Origin: Candidatus Endomicrobiellum agilis | Lineage (GTDB): Bacteria; Elusimicrobiota; Endomicrobiia; Endomicrobiales; Endomicrobiaceae | Length of the DNA stretch: 64,000 nucleotides | NCBI GenBank assembly: GCA_020328155.1 | Contig: JAIXMX010000001.1 | Span: 174,889-238,888 of the forward strand | Direction: 5' to 3' | Shown here: positions 20,179 through 30,852 of the stretch, piece by piece | Position numbering within the stretch: position 1 is the first letter of the stretch | Layout of the letters: each line of letters begins with the position of its first letter | The notes under the pieces: generated by a model | What the model was told of the DNA's origin: nothing | The model's database searches: none | What the model saw: only the letters and a program-made list of their open reading frames with translations | Position numbers and translations under genes: made by a program

Positions 20179-21993
20179 ATGAACGAAGCGTTGGAGAAAA
20201 TTAAACGCGGAACGGATGAAATTATTTCTGCTAGAGAACTTGAAAAAAAACTTGCTTCCGGCAGAAAGTTAAGAATAAAACTGGGTGTTGATCCTACTGC
20301 TCCAGATTTGCATTTAGGGCATACTGTTATTATAAGTAAATTAAAGACATTTCAAGATTTAGGTCACCAAATAGTATTTTTAATCGGCGATTTTACTGCG
20401 CGAATAGGCGATCCGTCGGGTAGATCCAAAACGCGTCCTATTATGACAGATGAGCAGATAGAGGCAAACACGAAAACCTATGCTAATCAGGTATTTAAAA
20501 TTCTTAGTAAAGAAAAAACGGAGATTGCCTATAACGGCAAATGGCTGAAAAAACTCGGCGTAAGCGGACTTTTAAATCTTGCCGCTAAAAGTACGGTAGC
20601 GCAGATGCTTGTGAGAGACGATTTTAAAAAAAGATATAAAGAAAACAATCCCATAAGCATAGTTGAATTTCTCTATCCTTTGCTTCAAGCGTATGATTCT
20701 GTCGCTTTAAATGCCGATGTGGAACTCGGAGGCGGCGATCAAAAATTCAATCTGCTTCTTGGAAGAGAAATACAAAGAGGTTATGGAATTAAAGACGCCC
20801 AGGTTATAATTACCATGCCTCTTTTGGAAGGGACCGACGGCGTTAAGAAAATGTCAAAATCGTATAAAAATTGCATAGCTTTAAACGATTTGCCTAAAGA
20901 TATGTTCGGAAAGATAATGTCAATTTCTGATGAGCTTATGTACAGATATTACGAACTTCTTACGATGGCAGATCTAAATGCCGTTAAAAATATACATCCC
21001 AAAGCGGCGAAATCTGCGTTGGCTCAGGAGATTGTAGAAAGATATCACGGAAAAGAAAAAGCTTTGAGAGCGAAAGCGGAATTTGATAAGATTTTCGTAA
21101 GAAAAGATATTCCGGACGACATCGAAGAATGCCATATTCCACACTATAAAAGAGATATTCGTATTCGGGGCACTAAAGTGGAATACGATGCACAAAATAC
21201 TCCAGACGACATCGAAGGATATTGTAAGGAATACGAAGAATATCGTAGGGAGTACGAAGAATATTATAAGGAATACGAAGAATATTGTAAGGAATACGAA
21301 GAATATTGTAAGGAATACGAAGAATATTGTAGAGAATACAATGGAAAAGATATTCCAGAAGACACCAAAGTGGAATATGATGGGAAAGATATTCCGGAAA
21401 GCACCAAAGTGGAATACGATGTACAAGATACTCCGTCCAACACTGAAGAATATCGTAGGGAATACGAAGAATATCGTAGGGAGTACGAAGAATATTGTAG
21501 GGAATACGATAAGAAAAATACTCTGGACGACATCGAAAAATATTGTGAGGAATACGAAGAATATTGTATGGAATACAATTGGAAAGATATTCCGGAAGAC
21601 ACCAAAGTAGGATACAATTGGAAAGATATTCCGGATGACATCGAAGAATATTGTATGGAATACGGCGGGATAAAGTTATCCGATTTGCTTGTTAAAAGCG
21701 GTATGATTTTAAGCATGAAAAAAGCGAGATGGCTTATAAAACAAGGCGGCGTGAGGATAGATTTGCAAAGAGCAGACGAAGATATTATGGTTAATAAGCC
21801 TAAAAGTAAAAATTCGTTTATTCTTCAAGTGGGGAAAAGAAAATTTAGCAGAATAATATGGATTAGTCCGTACAAATATTATACTGAAAAAACTGCTGAG
21901 GAAAGATTTACTAATTCGCGGTTTTGGGACGCTGTCAAACGGCAAGAAGATTATAATATGGAAAATATGGAGGACTCCTCTACTAATCCGTGA
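20179..21993 (+). CDS. tyrS: Tyrosyl-tRNA synthetase with a large internal Tyr/Glu-rich repeat insertion and extended C-terminal tail
   Basis: [17 protein letters not shown]-terminal S4 domain ([30 protein letters not shown]...[13 protein letters not shown]); ~175 extra residues between them. Confidence 0.93.
   Translation: MNEALEKIKRGTDEIISARELEKKLASGRKLRIKLGVDPTAPDLHLGHTVIISKLKTFQDLGHQIVFLIGDFTARIGDPSGRSKTRPIMTDEQIEANTKTYANQVFKILSKEKTEIAYNGKWLKKLGVSGLLNLAAKSTVAQMLVRDDFKKRYKENNPISIVEFLYPLLQAYDSVALNADVELGGGDQKFNLLLGREIQRGYGIKDAQVIITMPLLEGTDGVKKMSKSYKNCIALNDLPKDMFGKIMSISDELMYRYYELLTMADLNAVKNIHPKAAKSALAQEIVERYHGKEKALRAKAEFDKIFVRKDIPDDIEECHIPHYKRDIRIRGTKVEYDAQNTPDDIEGYCKEYEEYRREYEEYYKEYEEYCKEYEEYCKEYEEYCREYNGKDIPEDTKVEYDGKDIPESTKVEYDVQDTPSNTEEYRREYEEYRREYEEYCREYDKKNTLDDIEKYCEEYEEYCMEYNWKDIPEDTKVGYNWKDIPDDIEEYCMEYGGIKLSDLLVKSGMILSMKKARWLIKQGGVRIDLQRADEDIMVNKPKSKNSFILQVGKRKFSRIIWISPYKYYTEKTAEERFTNSRFWDAVKRQEDYNMENMEDSSTNP
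21131..21660 (+). repeat. In-frame tandem repeat tract inside tyrS (21-bp/heptad EYEEYCK-type units interspersed with [12 protein letters not shown]-type units)
   Basis: Repeated gaatacgaagaatattgtaag-like units and gatattccggaagacaccaaagtggaata-like units read directly. Confidence 0.93.
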
Positions 21994-22052
21994 TTTTGGG
22001 ACGCTATTAAACGGCAAGAAGACTATAATATGGAAAACATGTGGAACTTCTA
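21909..22052 (+). repeat. 72-bp tandem duplication (2 copies) across the tyrS stop codon
   Basis: tactaattcgcggttttgggacgctgtcaaacggcaagaag... repeated from 21981 as tactaatccgtgattttgggacgctattaaacggcaagaag... Confidence 0.9.
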
Positions 22053-23387
22053 CCGTGCTTCTTTGTTTTAGCAAAAGCTGTAATTAAGTCATTGTGTGGT
22101 TTGTCGGTGGGCTTATTTTAACGTCCATTCTGCTTATGGGGCAACATAATAGGGAAAATGTGAAGTTAAGAAAGGCAGCGTCATGTTTTTGGGTATTGTC
22201 TTAGCAGTTTGTTTTGCAAATAATTATGAAAAAAGTTTGGAAAAATTTAGAAGCGCAAAAGAGAAATTTGAGGAATATTGTCAAAAGAGCATAATTGCAG
22301 GCTTTGCATGAATGATTTTTAATGGCAGCAGAGATTTCTCTTTTTACAAATGGTTATATAAAAGCTGTTTTTTAAAAGCGTATTAAAGAGCGGGTAATTT
22401 TCTTTAGAATGCGTTTATTTAAATGTAGAGGACAGTGTTTTAGTTCAAGATTTAGAACAGATTGCTTGAAAATGTCTTAAAACTGATATAAGAAAATTTA
22501 TGAGGAGTTTTGCCGTTAGTGGTTGTGTAAAATATGTTGTGGGAAATCCATTTCAAAAGCTTCCGAAAGCAAAGCGAGTTAGGAACTGGAAGTACTTCCA
22601 CAGATTTCTTTTAGTATGTAAGATTTTCTTTTAAAAACCGCTGATAAACGCACGGAATACTCTACCGTATAAAATTTTTGTGATGAGATTTTATTTTCTG
22701 GCAGTCGCCTCTAGTTTTAAGATTGGTTATTGGAGAAAGCGTTGAGATGTTTTGCGGTCGCGTTGTATAAAAATTTGATGTTAAAAGTGAGAAAAAGAAT
22801 TTTACTGCGATGAGCAGAGAGTGATGCCTAATGAGATTTTTCGCTGTGTCTACGCGCCGCTTTACGACGGTTATAGGCGACATTCTTGCTGTTATTATTC
22901 ATACAAAAGAAATTTTATATTTTGATTTGCGGCAAAAAATGAGTGAATAGTTATATATATCGCGATTGGCTTTAAAGAAAAAAAAGAGAAACTGCTTTAA
23001 ACGGAGAATTGTAGTGATGCAAAAGCTAATCGGTATCATTATCTTCTGTTGTCTTCCCGTTGGCGAAATAAGATATTCGTTTTTTTCGGATAAACCTTCT
23101 GAATTTTACGGTTTTAGGATTTTGGATATTTTTCAGTATGTAATTTTAAAGGGCGCGTATTGTAAAGTTGTTTTAAGATGGATAGCATACTTTCAAACTG
23201 TCGCTTTTGGATGGATATTGGATTTTTAATCGGATTCGAGAAGCGCGAAATATATTTTTGTGAATTTGTAAGGGTAAAATTATGCGACGGCAAATATAGT
23301 GAGCGGAAAAGTCTGCAGCGGCGGAGTATGAGTGTATTGATTTTTGTGTTTTATAGATAGTGGATTATTTATACTTGAGGATAAAAA

Positions 23388-24233
23388 ATGTTTAAAATTG
23401 TAAACAAAAAAGAAATCGGACCGAAAGTGCGGGCATATGAGATTTATGCTCCTGAAGTTGCGAAAAGCGCAAGAGCCGGACAATTTGTTATATTCAGAAT
23501 TGACGATAAAGGAGAACGCGTTCCTTTGACCGTAGCGGGAACAAATCCTCAAAAAGGTTTAGTGAAAATAATCTTTCAAGAGGTAGGTAAAAGCACAATG
23601 CATCTTGCTTCTCTTTGCGAAGGCGATTACATAAAAGATTTTGTAGGACCTTTAGGACATCCCACAGAAATTAAAAAATACGGCACAGTTGTTGCTGTCG
23701 CCGGAGGCGTGGGTACGGCAGAAGTTTTGCCGGTTATAAAAGAGTTTAAAGAAGTGGGCAATAAAATTGTTACCATAGTAGGGGCGAGATGTAAAGATTT
23801 GATAATACTTGAAGATGAATTAAAACGAGAAAGCGACTTGCTCCTTTTTGCCACAAATGACGGAACGCGCGGTGTAAAAGGATTTGTCACAGACGTTTTA
23901 AAAGACGTCGTAGGCAAAGAAAAAGTGGATATAGTATATGCTATAGGTCCGGTGCCTATGATGAAAGCCGTTGCGGAACTCACCAGAGCAGAACATATAA
24001 AGACGCTGGTTTCTTTAAATCCTATAATGCTTGACGGAACGGGAATGTGCGGAGCGTGTAGAGTTAGCGTCGGCGGGATGATAAAGTTTGCCTGCGTTGA
24101 CGGTCCTGAATTTGACGCACATTCCGTGAACTGGGAAGAACTTGTTTCAAGACTTGAACTCTTTAAAAGTCTTGAAAAAATATCGGTTGATAAATTTAAA
24201 TATAACCAGGAGTGTAAATGTCACGAAAAATAA
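23388..24233 (+). CDS. nfnA: Ferredoxin-NADP+ reductase alpha subunit-like (NfnA/SudB type)
   Basis: VPLTVAGTNPQKGLVKIIFQEVGKST; C-terminal Cys cluster MLDGTGMCGACRVSVGG; followed by nfnB-like gene. Confidence 0.88.
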   Translation: MFKIVNKKEIGPKVRAYEIYAPEVAKSARAGQFVIFRIDDKGERVPLTVAGTNPQKGLVKIIFQEVGKSTMHLASLCEGDYIKDFVGPLGHPTEIKKYGTVVAVAGGVGTAEVLPVIKEFKEVGNKIVTIVGARCKDLIILEDELKRESDLLLFATNDGTRGVKGFVTDVLKDVVGKEKVDIVYAIGPVPMMKAVAELTRAEHIKTLVSLNPIMLDGTGMCGACRVSVGGMIKFACVDGPEFDAHSVNWEELVSRLELFKSLEKISVDKFKYNQECKCHEK

Positions 24234-25588
24234 AAATGCCCGAAAGGGATCCAGAGATAAGAAAAAGAGATTTTAAACAGGTGAATACGGGTTATACGCG
24301 TGATGAGATGCTCAAAGAAGCCGGAAGATGTCTGCAGTGCAAGAAACCGACGTGCATCGGCGGCTGTCCCGTTGAAATTGATATTCCGGGGTTTATAAAA
24401 CATCTTGCCGGCAATGATACTGCGCGGGCTCTAAAAGTTTTAAAACAAAAAAATAATCTTTCGGCTGTATGCGGTAGAGTCTGCCCGCAGGAAAACCAAT
24501 GTGAAAAATTGTGCATCTTAGCGAAGAAAGGCGAAAGCGTTTGTATCGGAAATTTAGAAAGATATGCGGCTGATGTTGCGATTGAAAATAGCGATGACAA
24601 GATGGCAACTGAGAAAAACGGCATAAAAGTTGCTGTTGTCGGTTCAGGACCGGCGGGACTTGCCTGCAGCGGCGATTTGTTGAAAATGGGATACGATGTT
24701 TCAGTTTATGAATCTCTTCATAATTCCGGCGGTGTTTTGCGTTACGGCATACCTGAATTCAGACTTCCAAAAGAGGTTTTGGATAGAGAAATAGATAATT
24801 TAAAAAAGCTTGGAATGAGAATAGTTTTAAATACTCTTATCGGAAGAACAAAAACTATAAAAGAGTTATTTGACGACAGATACAAAGCCGTATTCATTGC
24901 GGTGGGAGCGGGACTTCCCGTATTTCCGGGTATAACGGGCGAAAATTTGAATCATGTTTACTGTTCAAATGAGTTTTTGGTGCGCGTAAATCTTATGCGT
25001 TCTTATGATTTCCCCGATTACGACACGCCAGTCTATAAAGGCAAAAGCGTTGTGGTAGTCGGTGGCGGAAATACGGCGATGGATTCGGCAAGAACAGCGC
25101 TGCGACTCGGAGCGGGAAGCGTCAAGCTTATTTATAGAAGAACTGAAAAAGAAATGCCTGCGAGAAAAGAAGAATGGCTGCACGCGAAAGAAGAAGGAAT
25201 AGAATTCATAACTTTGACAAATCCGATAAAATTTATAGGAGACGAAAAGAAATTTGTTAAAGCTGTTGAGTGTGTGAAGATGGAACTTGGCGACTACGAC
25301 GATTCTGGGAGGAGACGTCCTCAAGAAGTTAAAGGATCGAATTATACAATAGAAGCAGATGCGGTTATTTTGGCTTTAGGACTGCATCCAAATCCTATTT
25401 TGCCACTGCTTACTGAAGGTTTAAATACGGACAGTCGCGGTTATATTATAATTGACGACAACTATATGACTTCGATATCCGGCGTTTTCGCAGGTGGCGA
25501 TATTGTTGGCGGGGATACTGTTATAGAGGCGATGGGAATGGGTAAAAAAGCGGCGCGGGCGATAGCAGATTATCTTAAAAACATTTGA
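24218..25588 (+). CDS. nfnB: NADPH-dependent glutamate synthase small-chain-like / NfnB-SudA type FAD oxidoreductase
   Basis: CLQCKKPTCIGGCPVEIDIP, CGRVCPQENQCEKLC, VVGSGPAGLACSGDL, ASRGDIVGG-like FAGGDIVGGDTVIEAMGMGKKAA. Confidence 0.92.
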   Translation: MSRKIKMPERDPEIRKRDFKQVNTGYTRDEMLKEAGRCLQCKKPTCIGGCPVEIDIPGFIKHLAGNDTARALKVLKQKNNLSAVCGRVCPQENQCEKLCILAKKGESVCIGNLERYAADVAIENSDDKMATEKNGIKVAVVGSGPAGLACSGDLLKMGYDVSVYESLHNSGGVLRYGIPEFRLPKEVLDREIDNLKKLGMRIVLNTLIGRTKTIKELFDDRYKAVFIAVGAGLPVFPGITGENLNHVYCSNEFLVRVNLMRSYDFPDYDTPVYKGKSVVVVGGGNTAMDSARTALRLGAGSVKLIYRRTEKEMPARKEEWLHAKEEGIEFITLTNPIKFIGDEKKFVKAVECVKMELGDYDDSGRRRPQEVKGSNYTIEADAVILALGLHPNPILPLLTEGLNTDSRGYIIIDDNYMTSISGVFAGGDIVGGDTVIEAMGMGKKAARAIADYLKNI

Positions 25589-25883
25589 GCAATGCGTCTC
25601 TGTTTTATTTTCCTTTTTTTCCCTTTTTCCGCAATGAAGCATGAAATTCCTGTAATACGGAGGTTTCTATTTTATTTTAGTAAGTTTTAGTTTGCTGATG
25701 ATCTTTATAACTTTACGTATCTGGATATTACGATTTCTTTTCATGTATGCGTAATCGACGAAAAATTTCGAAATCTTTATTTTTGCACTGAAGTCAACGA
25801 CCCGACTCTATCAAGCATTGAGAAGCGGATAAGCACGCTAACAAGGACAATTTTTCCGTCTGTTGTCGGTAAGCGGGGCAACC

Positions 25884-25909
25884 GTCGCGAGGGACATGTC
25901 TCTCGCTAC
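25884..25909. repeat. 26-bp near-perfect palindrome GTCGCGAGGGACATGTCTCTCGCTAC
   Basis: Self-complementary around ACATGT with two mismatched pairs; in decayed intergenic DNA. Confidence 0.6.
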
Positions 25910-26486
25910 AGATTCTCTTACGAAAATAGAGCAGATTTTGACAAAAATTGAAGGTAAAATTATCAAGAGAACGGCTCGAAAAGTCGCTCTTCGCAGTCCG
26001 GGTGCGTCGCTGAAACTTATATCGAACTTTATTATCGCGACTAGGATGAAGAACTGAAGCGGGACGACAAAGTGGAAAGACACAAGATTGTACAATCACA
26101 ACAACGGCAAAAAATTGAAGGAGATAATATGTCTGATAGCCGCGGCATGCTATTTGAATTATATTGCGTGCAATGTCTTTATAGACCGCGCCGCGCGAAC
26201 TGCAATGCGGTGGGTATCCACAGCAAGAATTCCATGATAAAAAAAACAGATGAGCTTTGTTGTCGTTGTTATTTAGAAAATTGACTTATTGTTTAGGAAG
26301 GAAGGTTTTAAACAAAACGGTGTTTTGCAGTTTTGGTCGACAAATAAAAATTTATGGAATTTTCTGTAAAAAGGCATGCGTAAAAAAACTTTTGAAACAA
26401 TTTTTATCCGCGTTAGAATTCCGGATCGTCTAACTAAAAATACAGGAAAATAATATGTTTGCGCTGAGAGCGGGAGGAGTGGCGGC

Positions 26487-27737
26487 GTGAAAGCGTTGAC
26501 AATTCAGATTGGAATATTTGGCAGAACAAATGTTGGGAAATCATCGCTTATGAATTTTATTACAAACCAAAACACGTCTATTGTCTCAGAAACGGTGGGA
26601 ACTACAACGGATGTAGTTTATAAGCAAATGGAGCTTAACCCTTTGGGACCAATAACGCTGTTTGACACCGCGGGAATTGATGATACGTCTGTTTTAGGAA
26701 GTAAAAGAATAGAAAAAACGCAAAAAACCTTTGATTCTTGCGATATTGTTATTTTAATGTGCGACTCGGGAAAATTTGGCAGCTTTGAAGAAAGTATTGT
26801 CAAAGAAGCGGATAAAAGAAAAACGCCGTGCGTAATTGTCGTAAGTAAAACTGATTTAAACCCTCCCGACAAGATATTTCTGGAACAGTTGAAAAAATAT
26901 ACAAAGTACGTTATGCTCTTTTCTAACGTCAGTGGAAACAGAGATGATTTTCTGAACGCTTTAAAAAAGATTCTTATAGAAGCACTTCCCGATAAATACA
27001 TTGAGAATTATCGAGCTTTAAGGAATATAGTAAAAAAAGGCGATACGGTAGTTTTAGTTATGCCCATAGATTTGGGCGCCCCGCGCGGGAAAATAATAAT
27101 GCCGCAGGCACAGACTCTAAGGCATATTTTGGATTTAAATGCGGCTTCGTATACAGTACAAGACACTGAATATGAAATTGCGTTGCAAAATTTAAAAACG
27201 CTTCCTATAATTGTGGTGACGGATTCACAAGCTGTTGAGCGCATAGCGGCAAAGACGCCCGATAACGTTAAACTTACGACTTTTTCAATAATTTATGCCG
27301 CGGATAAATCTGATATAGTTGAAATGGCGAAAGGTGCTACCGCTCTTAATAATCTTCAGGACGGCGATAAGGTGTTGATTTCCGAAGCGTGTGCGCATCA
27401 TGCGTCTGCAGACGATATAGGGAGAGTGAAACTTCCAAAATGGATTAGGAAATATTCAAAGAAAGATTTGGAAGTTGAGTATATATCAGGACAGGATTAT
27501 CCTGAAAATATTGCAGTTTATAAAATCATAATACACTGCGGCGGGTGTACTTTAAATAGAAAAAGCATGCTTTCAAGACTTAATAAAGCTGTCGAAGCCG
27601 GAGTGCCGATAACAAATTATGGTATTGCGATATCAGTTCTCCACGGTGTTATAGAAAAAGTGCTTGAAGTTTTTCCAGAAGCGTTATCAGCTTATAAAAA
27701 GTATGAATTCAAGTGTAGTGGGTATTATAAAAATTGA
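26487..27737 (+). CDS. hydF: [FeFe]-hydrogenase maturation GTPase HydF
   Basis: GIFGRTNVGKSSLMN G-domain; EACAHHASADDIGRVKLP and HCGGCTLNRKSM cluster-binding motifs (GTG start). Confidence 0.95.
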   Translation: MKALTIQIGIFGRTNVGKSSLMNFITNQNTSIVSETVGTTTDVVYKQMELNPLGPITLFDTAGIDDTSVLGSKRIEKTQKTFDSCDIVILMCDSGKFGSFEESIVKEADKRKTPCVIVVSKTDLNPPDKIFLEQLKKYTKYVMLFSNVSGNRDDFLNALKKILIEALPDKYIENYRALRNIVKKGDTVVLVMPIDLGAPRGKIIMPQAQTLRHILDLNAASYTVQDTEYEIALQNLKTLPIIVVTDSQAVERIAAKTPDNVKLTTFSIIYAADKSDIVEMAKGATALNNLQDGDKVLISEACAHHASADDIGRVKLPKWIRKYSKKDLEVEYISGQDYPENIAVYKIIIHCGGCTLNRKSMLSRLNKAVEAGVPITNYGIAISVLHGVIEKVLEVFPEALSAYKKYEFKCSGYYKN

Positions 27738-27859
27738 GAATAGAGGTTGAAATTTTTTTCGCTGGGTCTATAGACGATTGATGATTACCGATACTACCTT
27801 GGACATTACTTTGAATGATGCTAAGAATGGTGATTTGGCAAGAGATAGCAGAGGAGACA

Positions 27860-28783
27860 TTAAAGATATTGGCATAAAAAATTTGTCGCAGTCCATGCAG
27901 TCTTTGCCCATATATATATCTTAGGAAAGTTGACAAATACAGCTGCTATGCCAGCTAGACCATATCTAATTATTTTATACTTCTCATAAAAGGGTTTTGC
28001 GTAGTTCCAGAGTTTTCTCATAATGATTGAATTACTTAAATCATTCATCAGCTCTTTATTTACTTCAGTCATTTCGTGAAAGTTTGAATTGATCATACCC
28101 ATATTTATTAATGTTTTTACTATGCTTATTATTGGATTAGAATTTGTCCATGCGTTGCTGATAGCACTCAAATATGTATCTATATGAGATTTTGTATTAT
28201 GAATTTGTAGTAACTTATCGATAAATAGTGATGCGCTCCAGATACCTATAGGTATTGGTTTTTTTTTGATGGCATATAAGCTGGTAATTATTCCTCTGAC
28301 TATATCTCCCCCAAATTGCATAAGGATTGGTATTATTGGTATTGACATTACACTGTTTCTTTGTCTGAGTGTTTCTTCGATATGTATAATATGCATGAAT
28401 GCTGACATCGCAGATGCTGATACACTTTTTATTTGGTTTTCATACTCTTCCTGATTTCCAGCGGGAAGTGTATTTTTTTTACAACAGTAATAAGAATTTA
28501 ACGAAACTGCACCCAAAGGAAGCAGCGTTTCAAATCGAAACATATTCCTAAGTGTTGTCTTTTTTAATATAAGATAAGCTTCATATCCCGCCGCTAAAAT
28601 ATTTATAATTGGCGAAAGTATTGTTACCCGAGGATAGTTCGTTTTCGTTGGAACTGCGAGGGAATTAGAATTAGTCCGATCAATCAGGTCAGTCCGATTA
28701 GTCCTGTTTTTATTTGTATTGCAAGCGCTTAAGTTAAGTATTGCATAACACAATAGTAAATAAATACAAATTAATTTTTTCAT
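27860..28783 (-). CDS. Hypothetical lipoprotein, 307 aa
   Basis: Signal peptide with lipobox LSAC; intact ORF, no recognised domain; isolated on minus strand. Confidence 0.7.
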   Translation of the reverse strand: MKKLICIYLLLCYAILNLSACNTNKNRTNRTDLIDRTNSNSLAVPTKTNYPRVTILSPIINILAAGYEAYLILKKTTLRNMFRFETLLPLGAVSLNSYYCCKKNTLPAGNQEEYENQIKSVSASAMSAFMHIIHIEETLRQRNSVMSIPIIPILMQFGGDIVRGIITSLYAIKKKPIPIGIWSASLFIDKLLQIHNTKSHIDTYLSAISNAWTNSNPIISIVKTLINMGMINSNFHEMTEVNKELMNDLSNSIIMRKLWNYAKPFYEKYKIIRYGLAGIAAVFVNFPKIYIWAKTAWTATNFLCQYL

Positions 28784-29518
28784 TTAGATAATTTTTCGAA
28801 TTTAAAAAATTGCTGGTTTAAAGCTGTTACATTCATTAAAAAGCGCGCGAGTTAGCAGAGTGAAACCCTGCTTGCCTATATAATGTACCAAATATTTATT
28901 GCGTTTACTATGCTATATTGTCATGCGCTTAAAATCAGATCGCGGTTAATTAATGAAAAGAGAAAGTGTTTGGAAGCAAAAGCAACAAGAGATTGAAAAG
29001 CGTATTGGCATATTCACAGAATTTGTCGACAAAAACGAGCGACAATAATGATATTATAAAAATATATGGAGGCGATAAGCGGAAATTTTAGAATGCGAGT
29101 GGAATTTTTTGTTCAAAATAAACATTGTTATTTTTCTTAACCTGTATTTATTTGTTACGGGAATAAAAGTATTGAAGTTTGAGTGTTAATAGATCCATAG
29201 ATATTTTTCTCAAAAGTATTTTTTGAAAGAGAAAAAAGAAAGATATTATTTTGGGAGTATGATGGGGTTTTGTTTGAAGTTTGCAAGTAAAAGTAAGCGG
29301 AGCAGTTCAAGTTTGACAGGTAAGACTTGATTTGGGCGTTTAACGAGATATGTTTCTTAAGAATTTACAAACTTTACAACAGATTTTTCCTTTTTATAAT
29401 TCGCGATGCTCATCTTACTCTTGTTTTAGAAACTTTTATTATGATTCTTTTCTAAAGCCGGAGTCGATATTTTTGTTTTTTTGATGTCTTTTTTTATAGC
29501 CCGATTATAATTAAAATG

Positions 29519-29548
29519 TTGAAAGTCCGACTGTAAATCTGGTATAAT
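29519..29548 (+). promoter_or_regulatory. Sigma70-type promoter upstream of tpiA
   Basis: TTGAAA (29519-29524), 18-bp spacer, TATAAT (29543-29548); AGGAG RBS before ATG 29584. Confidence 0.65.
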
Positions 29549-29583
29549 TTCAAAATATATAAAAAAAATAAAAGGAGCTACCC

Positions 29584-30336
29584 ATGAGGAAACCGTTGAT
29601 GGCAGGAAATTGGAAGATGAATAAGACTGTTCCAGAGGCTATAAATGTTGTAAAGTCGCTTAAAAGTGCTGTCGCCAGCGTATCGGGTGTTGAAATTTTG
29701 ATTTGTCCCGCTTTTACAGCGCTTTATGCGGTAAGTGATGAAATTAAAGGTTCAAATATTAGTCTCGGAGCGCAAAATCTTTTTTGGGAAGCAAAAGGGG
29801 CGTTCACCGGTGAAATTTCTTTGGAAATGCTGAAAGATGCCGGCTGTTCTTACGTTATAATCGGTCATTCGGAGCGCAGACAACATTTCGGCGAGACTGA
29901 TGAAACTGTAAACAAAAAAACGAAAGCAGCCCTTGCGGCGGGTATTATTCCCGTAGTTTGCGTGGGTGAAACTCTTAAAGAAAGAGAAGACAATGTAACT
30001 TTTAAAGTTATAGAAAAACAGGTGAGAGTCGGTTTGTCAGGCATTAGTCCTCAACAGGCGTCTTTGGCGGTTATAGCTTATGAACCTGTGTGGGCTATAG
30101 GAACGGGAAAAACCGCAACTCCCGATCAGGCTCAGGAAGTTCACTCTTTTGTGAGAAAAATATATGAACAGATGTACAAAGAATCAGCTGAAAAAGTGAG
30201 AATCCTTTACGGCGGTTCCGTAAATCCGAACAATGTGTCGGATCTTATGAAAAAAACCGATATTGACGGCGGTTTGGTAGGCGGAGCGAGTTTGGAAGCC
30301 GAATCTTTTGCAAAACTTGTCGAGTATTCTAAATGA
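29584..30336 (+). CDS. tpiA: Triosephosphate isomerase
   Basis: AGNWKMNKT; YVIIGHSERR; IAYEPVWAIGTGKTATP. Confidence 0.97.
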   Translation: MRKPLMAGNWKMNKTVPEAINVVKSLKSAVASVSGVEILICPAFTALYAVSDEIKGSNISLGAQNLFWEAKGAFTGEISLEMLKDAGCSYVIIGHSERRQHFGETDETVNKKTKAALAAGIIPVVCVGETLKEREDNVTFKVIEKQVRVGLSGISPQQASLAVIAYEPVWAIGTGKTATPDQAQEVHSFVRKIYEQMYKESAEKVRILYGGSVNPNNVSDLMKKTDIDGGLVGGASLEAESFAKLVEYSK

Positions 30337-30388
30337 AATAACGTAGTTAACAACATGGCAATAACATAAAATATACAGCGAGAAAGAT

Positions 30389-30850
30389 ATGGATAAGATT
30401 ATAAAATTGGCTTTCGGCACGGATCATGCCGCCGCCGAAGTAAGGAATAAAATAAAAGAATATTTTCAGAGCAGTGGTTATGAGATTGAAGATTTCGGTT
30501 TCTGCGGAGAAGGAAGTTGCGATTATCCCGACTATGCTCTTAAGGTTGCAGAAGCTGTTGTCGGCAAAAAAGCGGATAAGGGCGTTCTTATATGCGGGAC
30601 GGGAATAGGCATGTCCGTTGCGGCAAATAAGGTTAAAGGCGTTATTGCGGCAGTTTGTTGGGATGAAGATACCGCAAAGCTTGCGGCGCAACATAACGGA
30701 GCAAATATTTTATGTCTTGGGTCGAGAACTGCTACATTGAACGAACTGTGCCGTAGAATAAAGATATTTCTTGAAACTCCGTTTGAGAAAAGACATTCGC
30801 AGAGAATAAAGAAAATTAGGGAAATTGAAAAACTGCAGTGCCAGAAATAA
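30389..30850 (+). CDS. rpiB: Ribose-5-phosphate isomerase B
   Basis: FGTDHAAAEVRNKIKEYF; GVLICGTGIGMSVAANKVKGVIAAVCWDEDTAKLAAQHNGANILCLG. Confidence 0.95.
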   Translation: MDKIIKLAFGTDHAAAEVRNKIKEYFQSSGYEIEDFGFCGEGSCDYPDYALKVAEAVVGKKADKGVLICGTGIGMSVAANKVKGVIAAVCWDEDTAKLAAQHNGANILCLGSRTATLNELCRRIKIFLETPFEKRHSQRIKKIREIEKLQCQK

Positions 30851-30852
30851 CA

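Noticed and set aside
20974-21716. Long ORFs antisense or in alternative frames over the tyrS repeat (150, 150 and 140 aa)
   Set aside because: Shadow ORFs: the repeat period is a multiple of three so stops are absent in several frames; the TyrS frame explains the DNA.
22070-23387. Possible genes in the spacer between tyrS and nfnA (e.g. ORF 22966-23229)
   Set aside because: Only short fragments without recognisable motifs; treated as decayed DNA and not named.
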